From Candidatus Auribacterota bacterium (GTDB lineage: Bacteria; Auribacterota; JAFGBW01; JAFGJP01), in contig JAFGJP010000070.1 of NCBI GenBank assembly GCA_016929035.1, positions 1 to 9,176 on the forward strand: DNA of 9,176 nt, given 5' to 3'. The notes beneath the pieces were generated by a model. It had not been told where the DNA came from and did not search any database. It worked only from the letters and a program-made list of their open reading frames with translations. Positions 1-6,251 of the stretch are shown piece by piece. The first letter of the stretch is position 1. Each line of letters opens with the position of its first letter. The translations under genes were made by a program, and so were the position numbers.

Positions 1-129
1 GTGCGCGGTGATGAAGAACTTCAGAAAAAAACAGTAAAAGTCAAAAGGATGTCAAACGGACAGGAAATGGACGTCAAGGTAGAGGATATATATAAAATCA
101 TTTCTGAAAATCAAAAAAAACCTGATTGA
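1..129 (+). CDS. hisS: Histidyl-tRNA synthetase, C-terminal fragment (5' end outside window)
   Basis: The first 42 codons, open from the window edge to TGA at 127-129, read VRGDEELQKKTVKVKRMSNG and then a short acidic/basic tail. This matches the end of the HisRS anticodon-binding domain, where a 'RGxDEL..gtVtvKdm..Ge' strand-loop is followed by a last helix (here VEDIYKIISENQ). HisRS charges tRNA(His) in the cytoplasm; only the distal part of the anticodon-binding domain is present, so the catalytic motifs cannot be checked. hisS immediately upstream of aspS is a common bacterial arrangement, which supports the call. The aspS start lies 98 bp downstream, so the two are probably cotranscribed. 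The identification rests on a short segment plus context. Confidence 0.85.
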   Translation: MRGDEELQKKTVKVKRMSNGQEMDVKVEDIYKIISENQKKPD

Positions 130-173
130 GTCTTTTTTCCGTTGTGCCCTTTATTTATGAATATCTTTATTCT

Positions 174-218
174 GACGGACGAAATGGACCTAACGGGCCA
201 AACGGACAAAACGGATAC
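174..218 (+). repeat. Degenerate 9-bp tandem repeat, five copies, just before the aspS ribosome binding site
   Basis: Five consecutive 9-mers can be read: GACGGACGA, AATGGACCT, AACGGGCCA, AACGGACAA and AACGGATAC (174-182, 183-191, 192-200, 201-209, 210-218). The shared core is AAYGGRC. The array abuts the GGAGG ribosome binding site and lies in the 98-bp gap between hisS and aspS. Read in the aspS frame it would encode Asn-Gly-Pro/Gln triplets, but initiation is expected downstream of it. The periodicity is direct observation; whether copy number varies or affects translation is unknown. Confidence 0.7.
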
Positions 219-223
219 GGAGG
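219..223 (+). promoter_or_regulatory. Shine-Dalgarno GGAGG that sets the aspS start
   Basis: A perfect GGAGG ends 4 nt before ATG at 228. The reading frame stays open back to a TTG at 126 that overlaps the hisS stop codon. That upstream start has no Shine-Dalgarno and would add 34 residues unlike any AspRS. AspRS homology (RTHHCAELTRQDVGK) begins right after the ATG at 228, so this site decides the start. Confidence 0.85.
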
Positions 224-227
224 AACA

Positions 228-2003
228 ATGAAATATTTTGAAAGAACACATCATTGCGCGGAACTGACCAGGCAAGATGTCGGCAAACAGGTCATCCTCT
301 GTGGCTGGGTTGATACCGTAAGGGACCATGGAGGCGTTCTTTTTATTGATCTCAGAGACAGAAACGGCGTCACCCAAATCGTCTTTAATCCTGAAGTTGA
401 CAAAAACATTCATGAACAGGCACAGGGACTTCGAGGCGAGTTTGTGATATGCGTGAGCGGAAAAGTCAGAGAGCGCTCTCCTGAAACGATCAATCCGAAG
501 CTGAAGACCGGAGAGATAGAGGTCTTTGCCGAATATCTCGAGGTCCTGTCGACATCCGAACCTCTGCCTTTTCCCCTTGATGACGATCTGGATGTCTCGG
601 AAAACCACAGGCTGAAATACCGCTTTATCGACCTCAGGCGAAAATACATGCAGAGAAATCTCATTTTCCGTCACAGCGTAGCCCAGTCTGTGAGGAACTT
701 CTTGACAAAAGAAGGCTTTTTAGAGATTGAAACGCCTTACCTCACGAAAAGCACTCCAGAGGGCGCCCGCGACTATCTGGTTCCATCAAGAGTCCATCAT
801 GGAAAATTTTATGCTCTGCCTCAGTCCCCGCAGCTGTTCAAGCAGATACTCATGATCTCCGGCTATGAAAGATATTTTCAAATCGTGAGGTGCTTCAGGG
901 ACGAAGACCTGAGAGCCGACCGTCAGCCTGAACACACCCAGATCGATATGGAATTTTCTTTCTGCGATGAAAACATGATACAGACAGTCATTGAAAAGCT
1001 CATCCAGCGCGTCTTCAAAGAAAATCTCGGAAAAGATATTCAAATCCCTTTTCAGAGACTCTGTTATAAAGACGCCATGAACCTTTATGGAAGCGATAAA
1101 CCGGATTTGAGAATACACGAAAAGATCGGAAACGCGACCATGTCTTCCCGTGACGTCACCTTTAACGTCTTCCGACAGGCTCTTTCGCTTGAAGACGGCG
1201 TCATCTTTGTCCTGAGAGGAGAGGGCATGGCTGAATCAGCCAGCATCAAAGACATGAACGACCTTACGGACTTTGCCAGGGAGCTGGGAGCCAAAGGGCT
1301 CGCATGGATCCGCGTCATGAACGACGGGACGTTCAAGTCGCCGATAGTCAAATTCTTCAGCGAGGAGATCCTGAACGAGTACAAAAAGATAGCCGGCGCG
1401 GAAAAAGGCGATGTCATGCTCTTTGTCGCTGATAGGCGCAAAGTCGCCCAGGCCGTGCTCGGGCAAATACGTCTTAAGCTCGCCAAAGATCAGTCGCGGC
1501 TGAGAGCGGATGACTTTCGATTCCTCTGGGTCAACAAGTTTCCTCTTCTTGAATACAGCGAGGAAGAAAAAAGGCATGTTTCTGTCCATCACCCCTTTAC
1601 CATGCCGGATGTAAAGACGCTGAAAGAAATAACCGATAACCCTTCTTCCGTCATGGCCAAGGCTTACGACCTGGTTCTCAACGGCTCGGAAATCGGCGGG
1701 GGAAGTATAAGAATCCATGACTGGAAACTCCAGGAAGAGATGTTTAAGATACTTGGTATGAGCATTGAAGACGCAAGAAATAAATTCGGCTTTCTGCTTG
1801 ACGCCCTGAAACACGGAGCGCCTCCTCACGGGGGTATCGCCATCGGCCTGGACAGGCTTGTCATGATGATGCTTGGGCTGGGCTCTATACGGGATACGAT
1901 CGCTTTTCCCAAGACACAAAAGGCGACATGTCTCATGACATCTTCTCCCTCTGAAGTGGATGAAAGACAGCTGAAAGAACTGGGGATAGTCCTGGAAGAA
2001 TAG
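228..2003 (+). CDS. aspS: Aspartyl-tRNA synthetase (class II, bacterial type, probably nondiscriminating)
   Basis: Attaches aspartate to tRNA(Asp) in the cytoplasm. The 591-residue length is normal for bacterial AspRS. The domains run in the expected order. An OB-fold anticodon-binding domain covers about 1-105 (CGWVDTVRDHGG, FIDLRDRNG). The class II catalytic core follows, with TPEGARDYLVPSR (176-188) and ALPQSPQLFKQ (196-206). Motif 2 is RCFRDEDLRADRQPEHTQID (221-240) and motif 3 is GIAIGLDRLVMMMLG (536-550). The bacterial GAD insertion falls near 290-410, and HHPFT and GGGSIRIH are intact. His34 aligns with Leu30 of E. coli AspRS. Histidine there is associated with nondiscriminating enzymes that also make Asp-tRNA(Asn) for amidation by GatCAB. 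Dimerisation is expected from the family. The start at 228 is chosen for its GGAGG and for where homology begins. phoH follows after 12 bp, so they probably share a transcript with hisS. Confidence 0.97.
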   Translation: MKYFERTHHCAELTRQDVGKQVILCGWVDTVRDHGGVLFIDLRDRNGVTQIVFNPEVDKNIHEQAQGLRGEFVICVSGKVRERSPETINPKLKTGEIEVFAEYLEVLSTSEPLPFPLDDDLDVSENHRLKYRFIDLRRKYMQRNLIFRHSVAQSVRNFLTKEGFLEIETPYLTKSTPEGARDYLVPSRVHHGKFYALPQSPQLFKQILMISGYERYFQIVRCFRDEDLRADRQPEHTQIDMEFSFCDENMIQTVIEKLIQRVFKENLGKDIQIPFQRLCYKDAMNLYGSDKPDLRIHEKIGNATMSSRDVTFNVFRQALSLEDGVIFVLRGEGMAESASIKDMNDLTDFARELGAKGLAWIRVMNDGTFKSPIVKFFSEEILNEYKKIAGAEKGDVMLFVADRRKVAQAVLGQIRLKLAKDQSRLRADDFRFLWVNKFPLLEYSEEEKRHVSVHHPFTMPDVKTLKEITDNPSSVMAKAYDLVLNGSEIGGGSIRIHDWKLQEEMFKILGMSIEDARNKFGFLLDALKHGAPPHGGIAIGLDRLVMMMLGLGSIRDTIAFPKTQKATCLMTSSPSEVDERQLKELGIVLEE

Positions 2004-2015
2004 CTCGAGGCCGGC

Positions 2016-2966
2016 ATGTCGTTAAAAAACACATTACCGTTCCCTGATAACGAAACAGCTTCGTGGTTTCACAGAAATTATATGGAATTTGTTCCGAACA
2101 TCGAAAACAAGTTTCAAACCCGCATCATCTCACGGGGAAACACGATCCAGATATCCGGAAGCAAAAAAAACGTGATGGAATGTTCACAGTTCATCAACAT
2201 GCTTATTGAAAACAAGATGGACGAGAAGCTCACGATCAGAGAAATCGAGCTTATGGCTGACCGGGCCCTCTCGCAAGAGACATCAGGCGAAAACTTCAGA
2301 CAAAAAATCGAGGTCTGGTCATCTCGAAAGAAGTACGTCCTTCCAAAAACAGAGGGACAGCTGCGCTACGTCAGCGCTATCCGGGACAGTGATATCACCA
2401 TCTGTTTCGGTCCTGCGGGAACCGGGAAGACTTATCTCGCCATGGCTCTTGCCGTAGAATATCTGCGAAGCGAAAAAGTCAGCCGCATCATCCTCACCCG
2501 CCCTGCGGTCGAAGCAGGGGAGGCCTTGGGGTTCCTGCCGGGCGATCTCAAGGAAAAGCTTTCTCCTTATTTGCGCCCTCTGTATGACGCGCTTTTCGAA
2601 ATGATCGAGCCCGAGCGGGTCGAAAGTTTTCTGGAACGGGGAATTATCGAGATAGCCCCTCTTGCCTACATGAGGGGACGAACGCTGAACGATTCTTTTA
2701 TTATTCTCGATGAAGCGCAGAATTCGTCGACCCTTCAGATGAAAATGTTCCTGACGAGGCTCGGGTTCAACTCCAAGGTCGCCATCACGGGCGACATCAC
2801 GCAGATCGATCTGAAAAAAAACATGAAATCAGGACTTGTGGAAATCAAGAATATACTGAAAAATATACCCGGGATATCGATTATCCAGATGACAGGCAAA
2901 GACATCATCCGGCATCCTCTTGTTCAGGAGATCATTAACGCATACAGGAAAGTGGAAAAAAGATAA
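2016..2966 (+). CDS. phoH: PhoH-family P-loop ATPase (PhoH/YbeZ type)
   Basis: A 316-residue cytoplasmic ATP-binding protein of the PhoH/YbeZ family, linked to RNA metabolism and often encoded with the rRNA-processing enzyme YbeY; its exact reaction remains uncertain. The N-terminal part (about 20-65) resembles the KH-like RNA-binding region of the family (RIISRGNTIQISGSKKNV). The C-terminal ATPase has Walker A GPAGTGKT (132-139), the signature TRPAVEAGEALGFLPGD (161-177), Walker B FIILDEAQN (228-236) and the sensor-like VAITGDITQIDL (255-266). Length is typical. The ATG at 2016 follows CGAGG at 2006-2010, and the gene lies 12 bp after aspS, so it appears to be the last gene of the hisS-aspS-phoH run. 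The usual partners ybeY and the membrane HD phosphohydrolase gene are not adjacent. Family assignment is secure; cellular role is inferred from relatives. Confidence 0.95.
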   Translation: MSLKNTLPFPDNETASWFHRNYMEFVPNIENKFQTRIISRGNTIQISGSKKNVMECSQFINMLIENKMDEKLTIREIELMADRALSQETSGENFRQKIEVWSSRKKYVLPKTEGQLRYVSAIRDSDITICFGPAGTGKTYLAMALAVEYLRSEKVSRIILTRPAVEAGEALGFLPGDLKEKLSPYLRPLYDALFEMIEPERVESFLERGIIEIAPLAYMRGRTLNDSFIILDEAQNSSTLQMKMFLTRLGFNSKVAITGDITQIDLKKNMKSGLVEIKNILKNIPGISIIQMTGKDIIRHPLVQEIINAYRKVEKR

Positions 2967-2983
2967 TTATGAAAATAGATGAG

Positions 2984-3084
2984 AGCACAGAGATCACGGA
3001 TTTTTCTGACTTTGGCAGAAAAAAATAGAACTGTTTTGCACGCAGTGCAAAATTCCTTGTTTTTTTTCCGTGTAACTCCGTGGT
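2984..3084. repeat. Structured intergenic element: two hairpins inside an imperfect inverted repeat
   Basis: The 163-bp gap between phoH and hisC is unusually structured. Outer arms AGCACAGAGATCACGG (2984-2999) and CCGTGTAACTCCGTGGT (3068-3084) are imperfect reverse complements, with about 12 of 17 positions matching when one gap is allowed. Between them are two perfect 8-bp hairpins: TTTTTCTG/CAGAAAAA at 3001-3008 and 3016-3023, and TTTTGCAC/GTGCAAAA at 3034-3041 and 3045-3052. The outer words of the type CACGGAG-TTACACGG look like dispersed intergenic repeats seen in environmental bacterial genomes; that resemblance is from memory and unverified. It could be a REP or MITE-like element, a structured RNA, or simply a terminator region. 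No ORF is evident. Confidence 0.5.
3034..3067 (+). terminator. Probable transcription terminator after phoH
   Basis: An 8-bp perfect stem TTTTGCAC/GTGCAAAA with a 3-nt GCA loop (3034-3052) is followed by a T-rich tract, including eight consecutive T at 3060-3067. It lies 67 bp downstream of the phoH stop and before hisC, where an operon boundary is expected. The stem has only four GC pairs and the T-run begins 7 nt after it, so termination may be partial. Because the stem ends in A/T it could also act on the opposite strand. Confidence 0.5.
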
Positions 3085-3129
3085 AAACTTCATAAAAGCC
3101 ATACGAAGCATACCTTATTAAAAAGAATT

Positions 3130-4209
3130 ATGAAACCGAAAGATACCATTAAAAATATTTCGCCGTACTCCGAAGGCAGGGGAACAAATGAAACCGGCAT
3201 TAAGATGTCTTCCAACGAAACGCCTTTCCCTCCGGACAAATCCTCTTTTGAATTGATGAAAGGGGCGCTGCGCTCCATCAACCGCTACCCGGAAAAAGAG
3301 CCGGGTGGCCTGAAAACCCTTATCGGAAAATTCTACGGCTTGAGCGAGAGACACATCGTTCTTGGAAACGGCTCAGACGAGCTCATGCAGTTCATCTACA
3401 TGGCTTTTGTCGATCCCGGGGATTCGGTTATCATCCCTGAGGTCACATTCCTCATGTACGGGATCTACGCTGACATATTCGGCGCGAAAAAAGTGACCTC
3501 TCGCATGAAGAATTATGCGATCGATCTTTATGATATCCTGAAAAAGATAGAAAAAACCACCAAGGTCGTCTTTCTCGCAACGCCGAACAATCCGACAGGA
3601 CTTCTTGTTCCTGAAGCCGACCTTGTCCGCTTTATAAAAAAAGTCCCGTCAAGAGTCCTTGTCGCCGTCGATGCGGCCTATATGGACTTTGCCGATGACA
3701 ATTATGAAAAAAGGTTCAAGTCTATTCTTCAGAGCGGAAAGAAAAACGTTGTTTTTTTAAGAACATTTTCCAAGTCGTTCGGCATGTCCGGCCTGCGGCT
3801 GGGATACTCTGTTGCGGACTTAGAAACGAGCTCTGTTCTCAATCAGATGCGCCAGCCGTTTAACATCAACTCTCTGGCCCTGTCCCTGGCTTCACATATG
3901 ATGAAGCAAAAAAATATCTCTCAGCGCCGCATCATCAAGATAAAGAAAAATAAAATACAGATGGAAAAATTTTTCGAAAGGAATCATATTTCTTATCTTC
4001 CGTCCCAGACGAATTTTTTCTGCATCAAGCTTAAAAAAAGCAAAGCGTTTTTCGATTTCTGCCGAGAAAAAGGAATTTTTATAAGATCCATGGAATCTTT
4101 TGGGATGCCCGGCCATATCCGTGTAACAGTTTCCCTGAAAAAGCACAATCAGCTCTTCCAGAAGTGCCTGAGGGAATTTCTGAAAAAACAGGAAGGTGAC
4201 GCGAAATGA
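3130..4209 (+). CDS. hisC: HisC-type PLP aminotransferase, likely aromatic/histidinol-phosphate aminotransferase
   Basis: A fold-type I, PLP-dependent aminotransferase of the HisC subfamily, 359 residues (normal length). Visible features are the N-terminal substrate segment IKMSSNETPFPP (24-35), NRYPEKE (51-57), LGNGSDELM (78-86) and the PLP-contact motif ATPNNPTG (150-157). They continue with DAAYMDF (181-187), Schiff-base lysine 215 in TFSKSFGMSGLRLGY (212-226), phosphate-contacting Arg223, and the C-terminal HIRVTVS (329-335) with the substrate-carboxylate arginine. Family members use histidinol phosphate; several also transaminate aromatic oxo acids. Here the gene overlaps aroF by 4 bp (ATGA) and leads the DAHP synthase-tyrA unit, so a role in converting 4-hydroxyphenylpyruvate to tyrosine is inferred. 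No strong Shine-Dalgarno precedes ATG 3130, but homology starts there. The subfamily is clear; substrate choice is not decided by sequence. Confidence 0.9.
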   Translation: MKPKDTIKNISPYSEGRGTNETGIKMSSNETPFPPDKSSFELMKGALRSINRYPEKEPGGLKTLIGKFYGLSERHIVLGNGSDELMQFIYMAFVDPGDSVIIPEVTFLMYGIYADIFGAKKVTSRMKNYAIDLYDILKKIEKTTKVVFLATPNNPTGLLVPEADLVRFIKKVPSRVLVAVDAAYMDFADDNYEKRFKSILQSGKKNVVFLRTFSKSFGMSGLRLGYSVADLETSSVLNQMRQPFNINSLALSLASHMMKQKNISQRRIIKIKKNKIQMEKFFERNHISYLPSQTNFFCIKLKKSKAFFDFCREKGIFIRSMESFGMPGHIRVTVSLKKHNQLFQKCLREFLKKQEGDAK

Positions 4210-5225
4210 TTATCGTTATGAATCCTGATGCGACAAAAAAGCAGACAGAGCATATCATCAAAAGGATCAAAGAGCTTCGATGCACGCCCAAGCTCCTTCA
4301 CGGGGTCGAGAGAGAGGTCATTGCTGTTATCGGCCCTGAAGATCAGCTTCGCCTCCTGCCGCTCGAGGTCTTTCCCGGCGTCGAAAAGGTCATGCCGGTC
4401 CTCAAACCGTATAAACTGGTCAGCCGGCAGGCCAAGCCGGAAGATACCATAGTCCGGGTCGGCAAGGTTTCTATCGGAGGAGGAAAAACGTTCAACGTCA
4501 TGGCCGGACCCTGCTCGATTGAAGGGCTCGACATGATGGAAAACATCTGGCAGGAAATCAGAGAAACCGGCATCCATATCATGCGGGGCGGCGCCTACAA
4601 GCCAAGGACTTCGCCTTACAGCTTCCAGGGAATGGGCCTGGAGGGCCTGGAGATCATCAGGAAAATCAAGAAAAAATTCGGACTCAGCTTTGTGACGGAA
4701 GTCATGGATACCAAGGAAGTCGAGCTTATCGAAAAGTATGCCGACATTCTTCAGATCGGCGCCAGGAATGTCCAGAACTTCAATCTTCTCAAAGAGGTCG
4801 GCAAGTCAAAAAAACCGGTCATGCTCAAGAGAGGCATGTCAACGACCATCAAGGAGTTTCTCATGTCAGCGGAATACATCCTCTCCAACGGGAACCCGAA
4901 CGTCATCCTCTGTGAAAGAGGGATACGGACATTTGAGACCATCACGCGCTTCACTCTGGACATCAGTGCCGTTCCGCTCATAAAAAAAGAGTCTCATCTT
5001 CCTGTTTTTATTGACCCGTCTCACGGCGGCGGACGGCGGGATCTTGTCGAGCCCCTTTCTACGGCAGCCCTCGCGATCGGCGCTGATGGAATCATCGTTG
5101 AAGTGCATAACGATCCTGAAAAGGCCATTTCTGACGGTGAACAATCGCTCAAGCCTCACAAGTTCATCGAAATGATGAAAAAACTTCAGCTCCTTGCTGA
5201 TTTCCTGGGAAAAGAGATATGCTGA
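4206..5225 (+). CDS. aroF: 3-deoxy-7-phosphoheptulonate (DAHP) synthase, type I-beta with N-terminal regulatory domain
   Basis: Condenses phosphoenolpyruvate and erythrose 4-phosphate to DAHP, the first committed step of the shikimate pathway. At 339 residues it matches the Thermotoga maritima-type enzyme. A ferredoxin-like/ACT-like domain (about 1-70, MIIVMNPDATKKQTEHIIK) precedes a TIM-barrel. Barrel motifs are AGPCSIE (100-106), RGGAYKPRTSPYSFQG (127-142), IGARNVQNF (184-192), KRGMS (208-212), ILCERGIRTFE (234-244), IDPSHGGG (269-276) and EVHNDPEKAISDGEQSL (299-315). The metal ligands expected for the family are present: Cys103, His273, Glu299, Asp310. In relatives the N-terminal domain mediates feedback inhibition by tyrosine or phenylalanine. 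There is no chorismate mutase fusion. The start overlaps the hisC stop and follows GGAAGGTGA at 4191-4199; tyrA overlaps the other end by 7 bp, indicating translational coupling. Confidence 0.97.
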   Translation: MIIVMNPDATKKQTEHIIKRIKELRCTPKLLHGVEREVIAVIGPEDQLRLLPLEVFPGVEKVMPVLKPYKLVSRQAKPEDTIVRVGKVSIGGGKTFNVMAGPCSIEGLDMMENIWQEIRETGIHIMRGGAYKPRTSPYSFQGMGLEGLEIIRKIKKKFGLSFVTEVMDTKEVELIEKYADILQIGARNVQNFNLLKEVGKSKKPVMLKRGMSTTIKEFLMSAEYILSNGNPNVILCERGIRTFETITRFTLDISAVPLIKKESHLPVFIDPSHGGGRRDLVEPLSTAALAIGADGIIVEVHNDPEKAISDGEQSLKPHKFIEMMKKLQLLADFLGKEIC

Positions 5226-6112
5226 ATACGGTCACGGTCATCGGTCTCGGCATGATGGGCGCATCGCTGGCTCTCGCCCTGAAAAAAAGGATTCCGGGAG
5301 TACGAATAAAAGCGATCGTCCGCCGCGAACGCTACGTTGAGCGGGCGCTCCGCCAAAAAATCGTCGACGAAATATTTGTAGGACCACATCCTGACGCACT
5401 GAAGTCTGATTTTGTCGTCATCGCCGTCCCTGTCCTTTCCATAATCGGCGTCATGGAAGAAATAAGCCCTTCCATAGGCAAAAACACGATCGTGACCGAC
5501 ATCGGCAGCGTGAAAAAGATCATCATGGACCATGCAAACAGGATCTTTGGGCCGTCTACCCAGTTTATCGGCTCCCACCCCATGTGCGGATCAGAAAAGT
5601 CCGGAATGGAACACGGTCATGCCGATCTCTATCAAGGAGCCACCTGCATCCTGACCTCGACAGAAAAAACAAAAGCCGACAGCGTCCAGAAGCTCGCCGA
5701 TTTCTGGAAAACGGCAGGCTGTCTCGTTATCGAGATGAACGCAGCAGAACATGACAGACAGGTCGCCATTGTAAGCCACCTGCCTCATCTTCTCTCCACC
5801 GTCCTCATGAACCACATTTATGACACCGGTGAAGAAAAAAAGGGGATCCTCGGCATCGCCGGTCCGGGCTTTTCCGATATGACGCGCCTTTCGGCAGGCA
5901 ATCCGTCTGTCTGGATGGACATTTTTGAATCCAACAGAGATTATCTCATCGAAGCCGTGAAGAATTACAGAAAAAGCCTTGATGCTGTCCTTTCCGTTCT
6001 CAATAAAAATGACAAGGAAAGACTTTTTCAATATCTCAAATCCGGCACAGAGAGAAAACAAGATCTAGAAAAAGGCGAAACGCCTGTTCCGCGCGACGAC
6101 CAGAAGCGCTGA
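5219..6112 (+). CDS. tyrA: Prephenate/arogenate dehydrogenase
   Basis: Oxidatively decarboxylates prephenate to 4-hydroxyphenylpyruvate (or arogenate to tyrosine) with NAD(P). The 297-residue protein starts with a Rossmann fold, TVIGLGMMGASLALAL (6-21), whose GxGxxG is residues 9-14. It continues with VVIAVPV (66-72), DIGSVK (94-99), the family signature GSHPMCGSEKSG (118-129), the second catalytic-region motif SHLPH (186-190) and MTRLS (221-225). Residues Ser97, His120, His187 and Arg223 align with the active-site set of the Aquifex enzyme as I recall it. After about residue 275 the tail is charged and probably disordered. There is no chorismate mutase or ACT domain, so feedback control of this enzyme is not evident. 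It overlaps the DAHP synthase gene by 7 bp and is the last gene of the operon. The commonly following aroA is absent. Cofactor and prephenate/arogenate preference cannot be told. Confidence 0.95.
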   Translation: MLNTVTVIGLGMMGASLALALKKRIPGVRIKAIVRRERYVERALRQKIVDEIFVGPHPDALKSDFVVIAVPVLSIIGVMEEISPSIGKNTIVTDIGSVKKIIMDHANRIFGPSTQFIGSHPMCGSEKSGMEHGHADLYQGATCILTSTEKTKADSVQKLADFWKTAGCLVIEMNAAEHDRQVAIVSHLPHLLSTVLMNHIYDTGEEKKGILGIAGPGFSDMTRLSAGNPSVWMDIFESNRDYLIEAVKNYRKSLDAVLSVLNKNDKERLFQYLKSGTERKQDLEKGETPVPRDDQKR

Positions 6113-6145
6113 GGTTCTTCTCCGGGAAAACCAGGCGGAACAGGC
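6082..6145. repeat. Perfect 11-bp inverted repeat straddling the tyrA stop codon
   Basis: GCCTGTTCCGC at 6082-6092 and its exact complement GCGGAACAGGC at 6135-6145 flank 42 nt that contain the tyrA stop (6110-6112). The left arm encodes part of the charged tyrA tail. In RNA this would form a GC-rich 11-bp stem closing a large loop. No T-run follows, so it is not a classic intrinsic terminator; it could protect the 3' end of the operon transcript or be a remnant of a palindromic repeat. Confidence 0.6.
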
Positions 6146-6202
6146 TGATTAATTGTAGAATTCCTGCTGATTTTATGATATGTTCTTCTTTCAAAATATT
6201 CT

Positions 6203-6214
6203 GATAATATTATC
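6203..6214. promoter_or_regulatory. 12-bp perfect palindrome overlapping a candidate -10 element upstream of the SGNH hydrolase gene
   Basis: GATAATATTATC is a perfect palindrome 37 bp before the GTG start at 6252. Its left half GATAAT differs by one base from the sigma-70 -10 consensus, but no good -35 lies at the right distance. Its two hexamers also equal Fur-box half sites, though they abut without the one-base spacer of the classical site. The surrounding 6148-6230 stretch is AT-rich and is the expected promoter region for the downstream gene. Promoter and operator functions are both inferred. Confidence 0.3.
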
Positions 6215-6251
6215 CTGAAAAATCATTTGATCCGAAACGGAGTTAAGTATC

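Noticed and set aside
126..227. In-frame TTG start giving an AspRS with 34 extra residues (Asn-Gly-Pro rich)
   Set aside because: No Shine-Dalgarno precedes it, the extension is just the translated 9-bp repeat, and a perfect GGAGG plus AspRS homology begin at 228.
1236..1919. Long antisense reading frame within aspS (227 residues)
   Set aside because: It is a shadow of the conserved aspS coding sequence, without a ribosome binding site or domain signature.
2163..2822. A8 homopolymers in phoH (near 2163 and 2814) as programmed slippage sites
   Set aside because: The reading frame is full length with all motifs intact; such runs are expected from Lys codons, and no alternative frame product is evident.
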